The notes below the pieces were generated by a model. The model worked only from the letters and a program-made list of their open reading frames with translations. It searched no databases and had not been told where the DNA came from. The position numbers were made by a program, and so were the translations under genes. From a virus, in IMG/VR virus record IMGVR_UViG_3300009285_003480, positions 1 to 31,522 of that record: a stretch of 31,522 nucleotides of DNA; one strand, written 5' to 3'. Below are positions 12,937-18,551 of this stretch, piece by piece; the first letter of the stretch is position 1, and each line of letters starts with the position of its first letter.

Positions 12937-13957
12937 TGCCAAACTCCGCGAATATCTCGGCGAAACGATCTTTGTTAGGGCCGAAGTAGACGAAGCAGCT
13001 TCCATGCGTTGAGGAAGTATCTTTATCGTCCGGGCTGTCGAAGTCAATGCGGTGATCCGTGAAGCAGATCATGCCGTTGAAGCACGGCTGGAACCAGTCC
13101 GAGTCCGTAGCACGCGAGTTAACCAGCAGGATGGCTTCGGTTACGCCGGAGCCAAGAAACTCGTAGAGTCTGCCGACAAACGCTGGTCCCAACTTGCCGT
13201 ACGGCGGATTGAGGAAGACCTTGCCAGCCCACGGCAGAGAGAGGCCGTCGCCGTTTGTTTTGCCGTCATAGATGCGTGCTGCTTGAACGGTCTCGTTCGC
13301 CTGTTCGCAGGATGCCGGATCGAGGTCAATGGTTCCCATGACTGCCCGCACGGCGCTCACGTACTTCTCTGGTGTCCACCAATTGTCTTTTGTGCTAAGC
13401 AGCACCGGCTCCCAGGCTGGCTTCTCGATGAGTTCATCCAGCCGGGCCTTGACGACGGCGCCCTTGAGGATGTCGATCTTGGCTTGTTCGCCGAACTTCT
13501 CGCTGGCGGCTTGAACCTGGCGGGCAAACTCGGCATCGTTGTGGATGGTTCTTTCGGAGACACCGAACTCGGCGGCGAGAGAGTCGCTAGCCGAGCAAGA
13601 TGCAAAATTTGCATCTTGCCTTGGTCCGCCGTGTGGTTGTTTCTCGGCTTCGTAGCGCAGGCCGCGCAGGAAGGACAGTTCGTTGGGGGTCAGGTTGCGT
13701 CGGGCAAGCTGGTTGTGGATGATCCACTTGCGGGCTGCTGTTTCGTCGGGCAGTGAGATGCGGGTTTCGGTGTACGGGATGCCGAGGCTATCGCAGATGA
13801 GGGACCGGTTATGACCGTCGAGGATGGTATCTTCCTCGGCCCAGACAACGATGGGATCACGGCAACCATCGGTTTCGAGGCTTGTGCGCAGGCGCAGGCG
13901 TTCGTCTGCGTCGAGGGGGCGGAAGAGGTTCTTGAAATCGTCACGGACTTTAGGCAT
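12917..13957 (-). CDS. ParB-like nuclease domain fused to phage Dam-type adenine methyltransferase (346 aa)
   Basis: Residues ~10-85 form a ParB/Srx-like N-terminal domain (DPIVVWAEEDTILDGHNRSL; DGHNR at 47-51). Residues ~122-147 form a ParB-type HTH (LAAEFGVSERTIHNDAEFAR). Residues ~190-346 match phage DNA N6-adenine methyltransferase: DNWWTPEKYVSAVRAVMGTI, DLDPAS (211-216) and NPPYG (250-254), the catalytic motif IV. It would methylate adenine in DNA, probably protecting phage DNA or marking origins. The gene has its own promoter (14067-14095) and a structured leader (13977-14037), so expression is probably controlled separately. A perfect palindrome (13595-13619) lies between the ParB and HTH coding parts. 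Confidence 0.85.
   Translation of the reverse strand: MPKVRDDFKNLFRPLDADERLRLRTSLETDGCRDPIVVWAEEDTILDGHNRSLICDSLGIPYTETRISLPDETAARKWIIHNQLARRNLTPNELSFLRGLRYEAEKQPHGGPRQDANFASCSASDSLAAEFGVSERTIHNDAEFARQVQAASEKFGEQAKIDILKGAVVKARLDELIEKPAWEPVLLSTKDNWWTPEKYVSAVRAVMGTIDLDPASCEQANETVQAARIYDGKTNGDGLSLPWAGKVFLNPPYGKLGPAFVGRLYEFLGSGVTEAILLVNSRATDSDWFQPCFNGMICFTDHRIDFDSPDDKDTSSTHGSCFVYFGPNKDRFAEIFAEFGNVVRRY
13595..13619. repeat. Perfect 12-bp-arm palindrome inside the ParB-Dam gene
   Basis: GCAAGATGCAAA (13595-13606) and TTTGCATCTTGC (13608-13619) are exact reverse complements around one A. It falls in the coding region for a low-conservation linker (RQDANFASCSASD) between the ParB-like and HTH segments. 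A perfect 25-bp palindrome is unlikely to be dictated by protein coding, so a binding site is suspected. Confidence 0.6.
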
Positions 13958-13976
13958 GATATCTCTCTGATAAAGA

Positions 13977-14037
13977 GAACAGGCGCCTTAGACGGGGTAG
14001 CGGTCTTTGGGGGACGCCCGGTCCACGACGCCTGTTC
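13977..14037 (-). ncRNA. Structured mRNA leader element upstream of ParB-Dam gene
   Basis: On the minus-strand transcript GAACAGGCG pairs with CGCCUGUUC (9 bp; 14037-14029 with 13985-13977), closing a three-way junction. Inside are GGAC-CGGGC-GUCC (14024-14012) and AGAC-CGCUACCCC-GUCU (14006-13990). The GGG of the first loop is complementary to the CCC of the second, allowing a loop-loop contact. Just downstream, UCUCU-UUAUC-AGAGA covers the purine-rich sequence before the ATG at 13957. The layout resembles junction riboswitches, but no known class was matched and no ligand can be named. Confidence 0.45.
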
Positions 14038-14066
14038 ACTAACCGCTATTTGTCAGCCCCACGGAC

Positions 14067-14095
14067 ACTGTACACGATTTCGGGGTGCGTGTCAA
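14067..14095 (-). promoter_or_regulatory. Leftward sigma70-type promoter for ParB-Dam gene
   Basis: On the minus strand a perfect TTGACA (14095-14090) lies 17 nt from TACAGT (14072-14067, 4 of 6 matches to TATAAT). The predicted start near 14060 gives a ~100-nt leader that contains the whole structured element at 13977-14037. Confidence 0.6.
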
Positions 14096-14105
14096 GTAGG
14101 CAACT

Positions 14106-14147
14106 GGGCGCGCCGCCATTGGTTGTTTACCCGTCGCGAGCGCGCCC
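14106..14147. repeat. 8-bp inverted repeat enclosing a GTTTACCCGT motif
   Basis: GGGCGCGC (14106-14113) pairs with GCGCGCCC (14140-14147). The 26-nt loop contains GTTTACCCGT (14125-14134), close to the motif repeated at 12121-12374. It lies just upstream of the ParB-Dam promoter, so it may be a binding site or an end structure of the preceding leftward transcript. Confidence 0.4.
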
Positions 14148-14216
14148 GTTGCTAGGCCGGAGATTGGTCGAGGCTCCGCTCGGAATGGTTACCGGCTGAG
14201 TTGCCTTGATGCGGCC

Positions 14217-14360
14217 TCAAGCACCCAAGTGGGCACACGTAAGCCATGTGAGGAGTGCCCGGATGATGAAGGCGATGCCGCGGAAGATCAAGCGTAGTCC
14301 ACGGCCGAGGAACCAAAGGCCGGAGCGCAGGAGATTGCGGCGTGCGCTGGAGTGGTTCAC
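14217..14360 (-). CDS. Small basic membrane-type protein, 47 aa, GTG start
   Basis: GTG 14360 overlaps the stop of repeat protein C as GTGA. The peptide is MNHSSARRNLLRSGLWFLGR then GLRLIFRGIAFIIRALLTWL and TCAHLGA. It has a basic start, an amphipathic Arg-spaced hydrophobic stretch and could lie on or in the membrane. Its final codons contain the 15-bp motif shared with 17100-17114. Function unknown. Confidence 0.45.
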   Translation of the reverse strand: MNHSSARRNLLRSGLWFLGRGLRLIFRGIAFIIRALLTWLTCAHLGA

Positions 14361-14905
14361 TGGCTGGGTTCCGGGAAGATGGTTGTGCCATTCCAAGGAC
14401 AGTCCGGGCACTCCAGGGCGTGGAGCGCTTCGATCTGGGGGAGGCATTCGTCATAGGCCTTATTGTAGGCGGCTTTGGCCTTGACGAAGGCGGCTTTGGC
14501 CTTGACGAAGGCGTCTCCGGCCTTGGCGTAGGCGACACTGGCCTTGACGAAGGCGTCCCAGTCCTTGCCGAAGGCGGCCCTGGCCTTGACGTAGGCGTCT
14601 CCGGCCTTGACGTAGGCGGCATCGGCCTTGTCGAGGGCGTCCCAGTCCTTGCCGAAGGCGGCCCTGGCCTTGACGTAGGCGTCCCAGTCCTTGCCGAAGG
14701 CGTCCCAGGCCTTGTCGTAGGCGAGGTAGGCGTCTCTGGCCTTGACGAGTTTCGGCGGTAGGGCGCCCTGGACGGGCTTGAGGAGGCGGAGTCGGGTCTC
14801 GACTTCGTGGGGGGGCTTGTGGGCCTTGATGTAGTCGATCCGCTCCTGGATGTCGTCGGACCACTCGAGGAGGACTTCGTGATGGATGTGCCAGAAGGGT
14901 TTCAT
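14357..14905 (-). CDS. KAxxAY heptad-repeat protein, copy C (182 aa)
   Basis: ATG 14905 is preceded by GGGAGCC. N-terminus MKPFWHIHHEVLLEWSDDIQ, about fourteen repeats (VKARDAY, GKDWDAY, VKARAAF, DKADAAY, VKASVAY, VKAKAAF) and C-terminus NKAYDECLPQIEALHALECP then DCPWNGTTIFPEPSQ. The DNA flanking the repeats is nearly identical to copy D (about 3 differences over ~160 bp at the 5' coding end), showing a recent duplication or gene conversion, while the repeat tracts differ in length (14 versus 9). The role is unknown; a helical spacer ending in a metal-binding knuckle is the structural reading. Confidence 0.75.
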   Translation of the reverse strand: MKPFWHIHHEVLLEWSDDIQERIDYIKAHKPPHEVETRLRLLKPVQGALPPKLVKARDAYLAYDKAWDAFGKDWDAYVKARAAFGKDWDALDKADAAYVKAGDAYVKARAAFGKDWDAFVKASVAYAKAGDAFVKAKAAFVKAKAAYNKAYDECLPQIEALHALECPDCPWNGTTIFPEPSQ

Positions 14906-14937
14906 GGTGAGGCTCCCGTGTCACTGTATGAGCTATT

Positions 14938-15255
14938 CTAGAACAGGCCGACTAGTACGTTAGTACTAGCGGCCATGGTCAAAAGAATGACAAGGATGTT
15001 ATTGAGTGCGGCCAGGGCGCCGAGGGCAATGGCGGCGTAGAGGGACGGGCGCAGGAATGGATGCGACGGGATGAGGTGGACGAGGTAAACGAGGAGGAGG
15101 ACGGCGAGTACCTTGGCGGCATAGAGGGCTGGCATGCCGAGGATAGCGGCGAGCGGGTTGAGTTCAATGATACCGAGCGTAAGGTGTAGCCCGTAGGCGG
15201 TTGTTGCGATGTCGGCGGACTGAGCCAGGACGAGGACCAGGGCGAGGCGGGTCAT
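14938..15255 (-). CDS. DUF5658-like membrane protein (105 aa)
   Basis: ATG 15255 overlaps the preceding stop as ATGA. There are three or four membrane helices (ALVLVLAQSADIATTAYGLH, AKVLAVLLLVYLVHLIPS, YAAIALGALAALNNILVILL). The motif 'D-x-x-T-T ... G-x-x-E-x-N-P-L' near 15-34 (ADIATTAYGLHLTLGIIELN-PLA) matches the DUF5658 family of small bacterial membrane proteins of unknown function. The stop region contains CTAGTAC-GTTA-GTACTAG, an inverted repeat related to the AGTACT motifs elsewhere. Confidence 0.6.
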   Translation of the reverse strand: MTRLALVLVLAQSADIATTAYGLHLTLGIIELNPLAAILGMPALYAAKVLAVLLLVYLVHLIPSHPFLRPSLYAAIALGALAALNNILVILLTMAASTNVLVGLF

Positions 15256-15491
15256 TGATCTGCCTTTCGGAGGGGGTGAGAGAGGATGGCGGCGATGAGG
15301 GTCTCGGCGATAATGCCGAGTTGGTCGGCGCCCAATGCGTCGCGCTCGATGGCGATTGCCAACAGCGCCCCGATCGCGTCGGACTTATCTTCGGCTGATC
15401 CCTCGTCGAAGCTTTCCTGGTCGAAGATGTAGATATTGTTGTCTGTGGTTTCTGCGACGCCATCGGATACATTGACTAGTACGGTCTTCAT
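15252..15491 (-). CDS. Hypothetical acidic 79-aa protein
   Basis: ATG 15491 with ATGA overlap at its 3' end. The protein, MKTVLVNVSDGVAETTDNNI then YIFDQESFDEGSAEDKSDAI, is acidic and its second half is an Ala/Ile-rich helix (GALLAIAIERDALGADQLGI, IAETLIAAILSH). No family recognised. Co-translated with the DUF5658-like membrane protein. Confidence 0.5.
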   Translation of the reverse strand: MKTVLVNVSDGVAETTDNNIYIFDQESFDEGSAEDKSDAIGALLAIAIERDALGADQLGIIAETLIAAILSHPLRKADQ

Positions 15492-15501
15492 TATGGGCTC
15501 C

Positions 15502-15981
15502 TTAGTCTCTATAGGGTGCGGCTTCGTCGTCTGTCATTGGCCGTGTGGGCAGATGGAGGGCAAAATCCACAAGCGCACATGTCCCAAGGATCGACAGAAA
15601 CACCACGGGCGGCAACATGACCGCGTATGATACGGCTAGGACCAGTAGCGCCGGATCAAGCAAGACGTCGAGGTCGAGTCCGGTAGTCATGGCTCCTCCG
15701 CTCCTCGCCCAAGGGCTTTTTTCCTGATTGTCCAAGGCGCCGTTGCGCAAGTCAAACGGACCACGGTGATGCAGTTTCTGGCTGGGCAAGAGATCGGGGC
15801 GGTCTTTAGGCAGGCGGCCGAACTCGATGGGTCCGCGTCCAGGGACAGACAATGCCCGCGAAGCCTCCGGGCTCTGAAGAGACACGCTGGACAGGAACTC
15901 CATGCAACCGACAAACAGCCCGGCGAGAACACCGAGTTCGAATATAACGACAAGCCTCAGAAGAAGTGAACGCGTGGTCAT
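15502..15981 (-). CDS. Two-segment membrane protein (159 aa), possibly two genes in one frame
   Basis: ATG 15981 follows GGAG that overlaps the stop of repeat protein D. Residues ~5-25 (LLLRLVVIFELGVLAGLFVG) form a membrane anchor, followed by ~70 soluble residues, then MTTGLDLDVLLDPALLVLAV and a second hydrophobic stretch (VMLPPVVFLSILGTCALVDF). An internal ATG at 15688 sits right behind GGAGGAG, so the C-terminal 61 residues could also be made as a separate membrane protein. Both products start MTT. Function unknown; a spanin-like layout was considered but not supported. Confidence 0.45.
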   Translation of the reverse strand: MTTRSLLLRLVVIFELGVLAGLFVGCMEFLSSVSLQSPEASRALSVPGRGPIEFGRLPKDRPDLLPSQKLHHRGPFDLRNGALDNQEKSPWARSGGAMTTGLDLDVLLDPALLVLAVSYAVMLPPVVFLSILGTCALVDFALHLPTRPMTDDEAAPYRD

Positions 15982-15983
15982 GG

Positions 15984-16427
15984 TTACTCCAAAGTGGTTT
16001 CCGGGAAGATGGTTGTGCCATTCCAAGGACAGTCGGGGCACTCCAGGGCGTGGAGCGCTTCGATCTGGGGGAGGCATTCGTCATAGGCCTTATTGTAGGC
16101 GGCTTTGGCCTTGTCGTAGGCGTCTCTGGCCTTGGCGTAGGCGGCTTTGGCCTTGTCGTAGGCGTCTCTGGCCTTGTCGTAGGCGTCTCTGGCCTTGGCG
16201 TAGGCGACACTGGCCTTGACGAAGGCGTCTCTGGCCTTGTCGTAGGCGGCTTTGGCCTTGACGAGTTTCGGCGGTAGGGCGCCCTGGACGGGTTTGAGGA
16301 GACGGAGGCGGGTCTCGACTTCGTGGGGGGGCTTGTGGGCCTTGATGTAGTCGATCCGCTCCTGGATGTCGTCGGACCACTCGAGGAGGACTTCGTGATG
16401 GATGTGCCAGAAGGGTTTGGGGGGCAT
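15984..16427 (-). CDS. KAxxAY heptad-repeat protein, copy D (147 aa)
   Basis: ATG 16427 is preceded by AAGGAG at 7-nt spacing. N-terminus MPPKPFWHIHHEVLLEWSDD, nine repeats (VKAKAAY, DKARDAF, VKASVAY, AKARDAY, DKARDAY, DKAKAAY) and C-terminus ECPDCPWNGTTIFPE plus TTLE. The ends are nearly identical to copy C but the repeat tract is shorter and more uniform. The underlying DNA is a run of 21-bp units such as GGCCTTGTCGTAGGCGTCTC (plus-strand view), a structure prone to slippage or recombination. Confidence 0.75.
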   Translation of the reverse strand: MPPKPFWHIHHEVLLEWSDDIQERIDYIKAHKPPHEVETRLRLLKPVQGALPPKLVKAKAAYDKARDAFVKASVAYAKARDAYDKARDAYDKAKAAYAKARDAYDKAKAAYNKAYDECLPQIEALHALECPDCPWNGTTIFPETTLE

Positions 16428-16438
16428 GGGTGTACTCC

Positions 16439-16633
16439 TTATTTGCGATACCACTCGCCAGTGTTGCGGCCGGTGAGGCGGTAACGCCAGATGCGACGGT
16501 CTCGGCTGGCCAGGGCGCGCCAATGGTTGAGCTGCGCCCAAATCGCGAACATGACGATGAACAGGATCATGATTGCGATAGCGCCAACGATGGTGCGGAT
16601 GGCTGGATCGAGAAGGGCGAGTACGTCAGTCAT
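16439..16633 (-). CDS. Small membrane protein with basic tail (64 aa)
   Basis: ATG 16633 overlaps the upstream stop as ATGA. One membrane helix at ~12-34 (TIVGAIAIMILFIVMFAIWA) is followed by a strongly basic, aromatic tail (LNHWRALASRDRRIWRYRLT, GRNTGEWYRK), which should stay in the cytoplasm by the positive-inside rule. No family recognised. One of several small membrane proteins in this early leftward block. Confidence 0.55.
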   Translation of the reverse strand: MTDVLALLDPAIRTIVGAIAIMILFIVMFAIWAQLNHWRALASRDRRIWRYRLTGRNTGEWYRK

Positions 16634-17001
16634 CTGCTACTCCTTGCCCAAGACACTTTTTCGGAGTAGTAACCATTCGAGCCGCCATACCAGCGTATCG
16701 TGACGGCGCCTCGGTAAGTCGCCAACTTGTAAAATGTCCAGGTGAAACTACTGTCTCTGCCCTCCAAAGACCCATTGGCGTTAGTGACCTCCTCCGCCAG
16801 TATGATAGGAACGCCAATCAACAACGAGAGTGGCGCGTCGATGTCCTCAACATAGACACCCTCGCAACATTCCTGATCGTGGTAGAGCATGTAACGCTCG
16901 CCGTTGGTCAATGTGAATATCAGCTCATCTCCTTTGACGTTCGACCGGAACTCGATGTTGCGGATGGTGTGGCCTTGTAGATGTTCAAATCTCTCTAGCA
17001 T
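16630..17001 (-). CDS. DUF7448-like protein (123 aa)
   Basis: The protein reads LQGHTIRNIEFRSNVKGDEL, LTNGERYMLYHDQECCEGVY, VEDIDAPLSLLIGVPIILAE, SSFTWTFYKLATYRGAVTIR and WYGGSNGYYSEKVSW. The 'H-D-Q-E-C-C-E-x-V-Y-x-E-D' and 'TxRWYG.SNGYYSE' signatures are those I associate with the DUF7448 family, common in phages and of unknown function. The His, two Cys and acidic residues could bind a metal. The length is typical. ATGA overlap at the 3' end. Confidence 0.7.
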   Translation of the reverse strand: MLERFEHLQGHTIRNIEFRSNVKGDELIFTLTNGERYMLYHDQECCEGVYVEDIDAPLSLLIGVPIILAEEVTNANGSLEGRDSSFTWTFYKLATYRGAVTIRWYGGSNGYYSEKVSWARSSR

Positions 17002-17255
17002 GATGGTCTCCTTGGCTTGTTCTGCGCTTCAGCCCCGGCTTTGCGCCTGGTGTTCAGTATGGCGATGGTTGCATAATCGCCCCAGGCGGGCACACGACTA
17101 CCCAAGTGGGCACATGAGGCTGTGCGAGGCCGTCGCTGTCGCTTGGGCTTGGCGTCACAGTAAGCGCCGAAGCAGTCCACACAAAGCCGCCCGTGCTGGG
17201 TCTTGATTTTCTGGTCTTTGTGCTCACACGCTGCGACGATTGCGGCCTGGGTCAT
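16995..17255 (-). CDS. Basic Cys-containing 86-aa protein
   Basis: ATG 17255 overlaps the previous stop as ATGA. The N-terminal part (EHKDQKIKTQHGRLCVDCFG, AYCDAK) has Cys and His residues (C10, H12, H21, C25, C28) that could form a zinc site. The remainder is Arg/Lys-rich (PKRQRRPRTASCAHLGSR). The codons for CAHLG carry the 15-bp repeated motif (17100-17114). Nucleic-acid binding is plausible from charge and Cys pattern only. Confidence 0.45.
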   Translation of the reverse strand: MTQAAIVAACEHKDQKIKTQHGRLCVDCFGAYCDAKPKRQRRPRTASCAHLGSRVPAWGDYATIAILNTRRKAGAEAQNKPRRPSC

Positions 17256-17500
17256 TGGTCTGTCTCCGGTGTAGATATGGTGCTTGCGGTTACCTCGGCC
17301 ATAGTTCCGTCGCGCAGTTGCACCAACATACGGCGAGGAGTGCCATCAGAATATGCGGAGATGACGCGGGAAACGACAGCCGACATGTTGTCGGACGCAA
17401 TGCAGAAGTGCATCTTTGCCCCAAGTGGGGACATGGAGGCAGCGTCAATACTCCAGTATGGACAGTTGCTTTTGATGATGATGCAATCCCCGGATTTCAT
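17252..17500 (-). CDS. Hypothetical 82-aa protein, first gene of the leftward operon
   Basis: ATG 17500 follows AGGAGAG. The protein is beta-rich (MKSGDCIIIKSNCPYWSIDA, GAKMHFCIASDNMSAVVSRV, RMLVQLRDGTMAEVTASTIS) and looks like a small SH3-type or Tudor-like barrel, but no family is recognised. It is the first gene after the leftward promoter (17530-17558) and so probably expressed early. An ATG inside (MSPLGAKMHF) coincides with the repeated CCCACTTGGG motif. Confidence 0.5.
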   Translation of the reverse strand: MKSGDCIIIKSNCPYWSIDAASMSPLGAKMHFCIASDNMSAVVSRVISAYSDGTPRRMLVQLRDGTMAEVTASTISTPETDQ

Positions 17501-17529
17501 TGCGCACTCTCCTGTTCTAGTCTGTGCTA

Positions 17530-17558
17530 ATAGTACTGCGCTTCTGGTGTAGGGTCAA
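17530..17558 (-). promoter_or_regulatory. Main leftward promoter with AGTACT palindromes
   Basis: On the minus strand TTGACC (17558-17553) and TACTAT (17535-17530) are spaced by 17 nt; transcription should start near 17523. The -10 box overlaps one AGTACT palindrome, and another (TTTAGTACTATCG, 17564-17576) lies just upstream of the -35. A repressor or activator binding these palindromes would control the whole minus-strand block. Confidence 0.65.
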
Positions 17559-17579
17559 TAGGACTTTAGTACTATCGTT

Positions 17580-17614
17580 CCGGGCGCCCCGTACGTTCTT
17601 AGCGGGGCGCCCGG
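17580..17614. repeat. 12-bp perfect inverted repeat in the divergent control region
   Basis: CCGGGCGCCCCG (17580-17591) pairs with CGGGGCGCCCGG (17603-17614) around an 11-nt loop. It lies between the leftward promoter and the rightward promoter, outside both expected transcripts. There is no T-run. It could isolate the two transcription units, be a cruciform/binding site, or terminate stray rightward transcription. Confidence 0.55.
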
Positions 17615-17718
17615 CCGTGATGAAGAAGCGCAGAATGCAGAAGAGAAGCAATGCAGCATGGGGGGAAGGGGGGAACGCCGCAGGCGTGTTGTGCACACCG
17701 TCGCGTGGCGCCTGGCTA

Positions 17719-17747
17719 TTGTAAGCGCATGGCGTACGTGATATAAT
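17719..17747 (+). promoter_or_regulatory. Rightward extended -10 promoter for the packaging genes, leaderless
   Basis: TTGTAA (17719-17724), 17-nt spacer, TATAAT (17742-17747), with TG in the extended -10 position (GTGATATAAT). Only 6 nt separate the -10 box from the ATG at 17754, so the transcript should begin at the start codon. The block CGTGATATAAT is shared with the promoter at 18517-18545. Confidence 0.7.
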
Positions 17748-17753
17748 GCAATC

Positions 17754-18257
17754 ATGGCCGACATGCCCGCCGACAACACGCAAACCGCATTGCAGCCCAT
17801 CGTGCTGTCGAATGGTAGCCTGAAGAACCCGCGTACTGGTCAATTCCTGCCCGGTGTGCGCCCATCTACAGCTCTCGACCCCGCCCGCTCTCAGGAATTG
17901 GTGGAACGCCGGCGGGTCCTCGCCGCGGAACGGCGCGAACGTGACGAGATGCGCCGCATGCTAGCCGCTCGCGCCTCACGTGATGCGCTCGTCCGTGTAG
18001 TAGCCGAGGAAGTTGGACAGCACATCACGACGGCATCGGCAGCGGTAGGCGAGATTGCAGCGGAGTTTGCACGCAGCGCGCTGGCGAACGCGATGGACAA
18101 GCCGCGGGATGCGACAAGCGCCGCCAAGCTGGCGCTGGAGTTATCCGACATGGCGCCGGTCCCGGCAGCCGAACGCCAGGCGGCAGCTAGCGTGCAGGTG
18201 ACACTCTCGGCCGAGGCTGTGGCTGCACTCGCCGACATGCTAGCGAATAGGCGCTAG
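17754..18257 (+). CDS. Helical DNA-packaging-region protein (167 aa), possible small terminase
   Basis: First gene of the rightward unit, with a probably leaderless mRNA. The N-terminus is Asn/Thr-rich with NPRTGQFLPGVRPSTALDPA; residues 48-75 are highly charged helix (LVERRRVLAAERRERDEMRR). The rest is Ala-rich helix ending in VTLSAEAVAALADMLANRR. A 'N-P-x-T-G-x-F-x-P-G' start and helical body are seen in some phage small-terminase-like proteins, and the gene precedes the large terminase by four or five small genes. That is suggestive only. Confidence 0.55.
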   Translation: MADMPADNTQTALQPIVLSNGSLKNPRTGQFLPGVRPSTALDPARSQELVERRRVLAAERRERDEMRRMLAARASRDALVRVVAEEVGQHITTASAAVGEIAAEFARSALANAMDKPRDATSAAKLALELSDMAPVPAAERQAAASVQVTLSAEAVAALADMLANRR

Positions 18258-18264
18258 CAAGCGT

Positions 18265-18300
18265 GGCGCCCGCAAACGAAGGGGGGTCGCTGCGGGCGCC
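18265..18300 (+). terminator. 10-bp-stem hairpin after gene 17754-18257
   Basis: GGCGCCCGCA (18265-18274) pairs with TGCGGGCGCC (18291-18300), with a 16-nt loop, starting 8 nt after the stop codon. Position and stability suggest a transcription end or pause, but no T-run follows. The core GGCGCCCG resembles the inverted repeat at 17580-17614. Confidence 0.45.
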
Positions 18301-18516
18301 TGCCGGAGGAGAGTGGATCAGCTACGATAGTAGCACAGTTGCAGCATGGGTGCAATAGTACTTTGGTACCAGGCGCAGGCGAACGGATGGCGGGCGTGAC
18401 GATGGCGGCTGGCGATGATGCGATGTGGACGATGGGGTGGGGGGGGGTGGTACCACGTGGGCTGTTGTTGTGTTTCTGTTGTTGTTGGGTCCCACCCGCG
18501 CTAAACTAGCACCCCA
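18301..18516. other. Gene-free stretch upstream of second rightward promoter
   Basis: No gene is visible. It holds GCAATAGTACTTTGGTACC (18352-18370) with an AGTACT palindrome, a second TGGTACCA near 18449, a G-rich run (GGGGTGGGGGGGGTGG, 18434-18449) that might form a G-quadruplex, and a T/G-rich tract before the promoter. Confidence 0.5.
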
Positions 18517-18545
18517 TTGAAAAAGTCCACCCCTCGTGATATAAT
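18517..18545 (+). promoter_or_regulatory. Second rightward extended -10 promoter, leaderless
   Basis: TTGAAA (18517-18522), 17-nt spacer, TATAAT (18540-18545), TG at the extended -10 position. The ATG at 18552 is 6 nt beyond the -10 box, the same geometry as 17719-17754, and 11 bases (CGTGATATAAT) are identical. Confidence 0.7.
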
Positions 18546-18551
18546 TCTTGC

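Noticed and set aside
13977-14037. tRNA-like fold
   Set aside because: The element is 60 nt, lacks a T-arm and anticodon arm with a 7-nt loop, and sits within a leader between promoter and gene.
15502-15981. Spanin (Rz/Rz1-like) pair
   Set aside because: A membrane segment and a possible internal start exist, but there is no convincing lipobox, and a second C-terminal membrane stretch does not fit.
8850-16260. 21-bp repeat tracts as a CRISPR array
   Set aside because: The units are contiguous, in frame, coding and without spacers or cas genes nearby.
14342-16277. Long plus-strand reading frames opposite the repeat genes (e.g. 14342-14761, 15966-16277, also 9165-9851) coding Gly/Leu/Val/Asp repeats
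   Set aside because: They exist because 21-bp repeats lack stops on both strands. They have no ribosome-binding sites, and the conserved N- and C-termini are only meaningful on the minus strand.
18434-18449. G-quadruplex as a functional element
   Set aside because: The G-run is suggestive but single, and nothing else links it to a role, so it is only mentioned in the region note.
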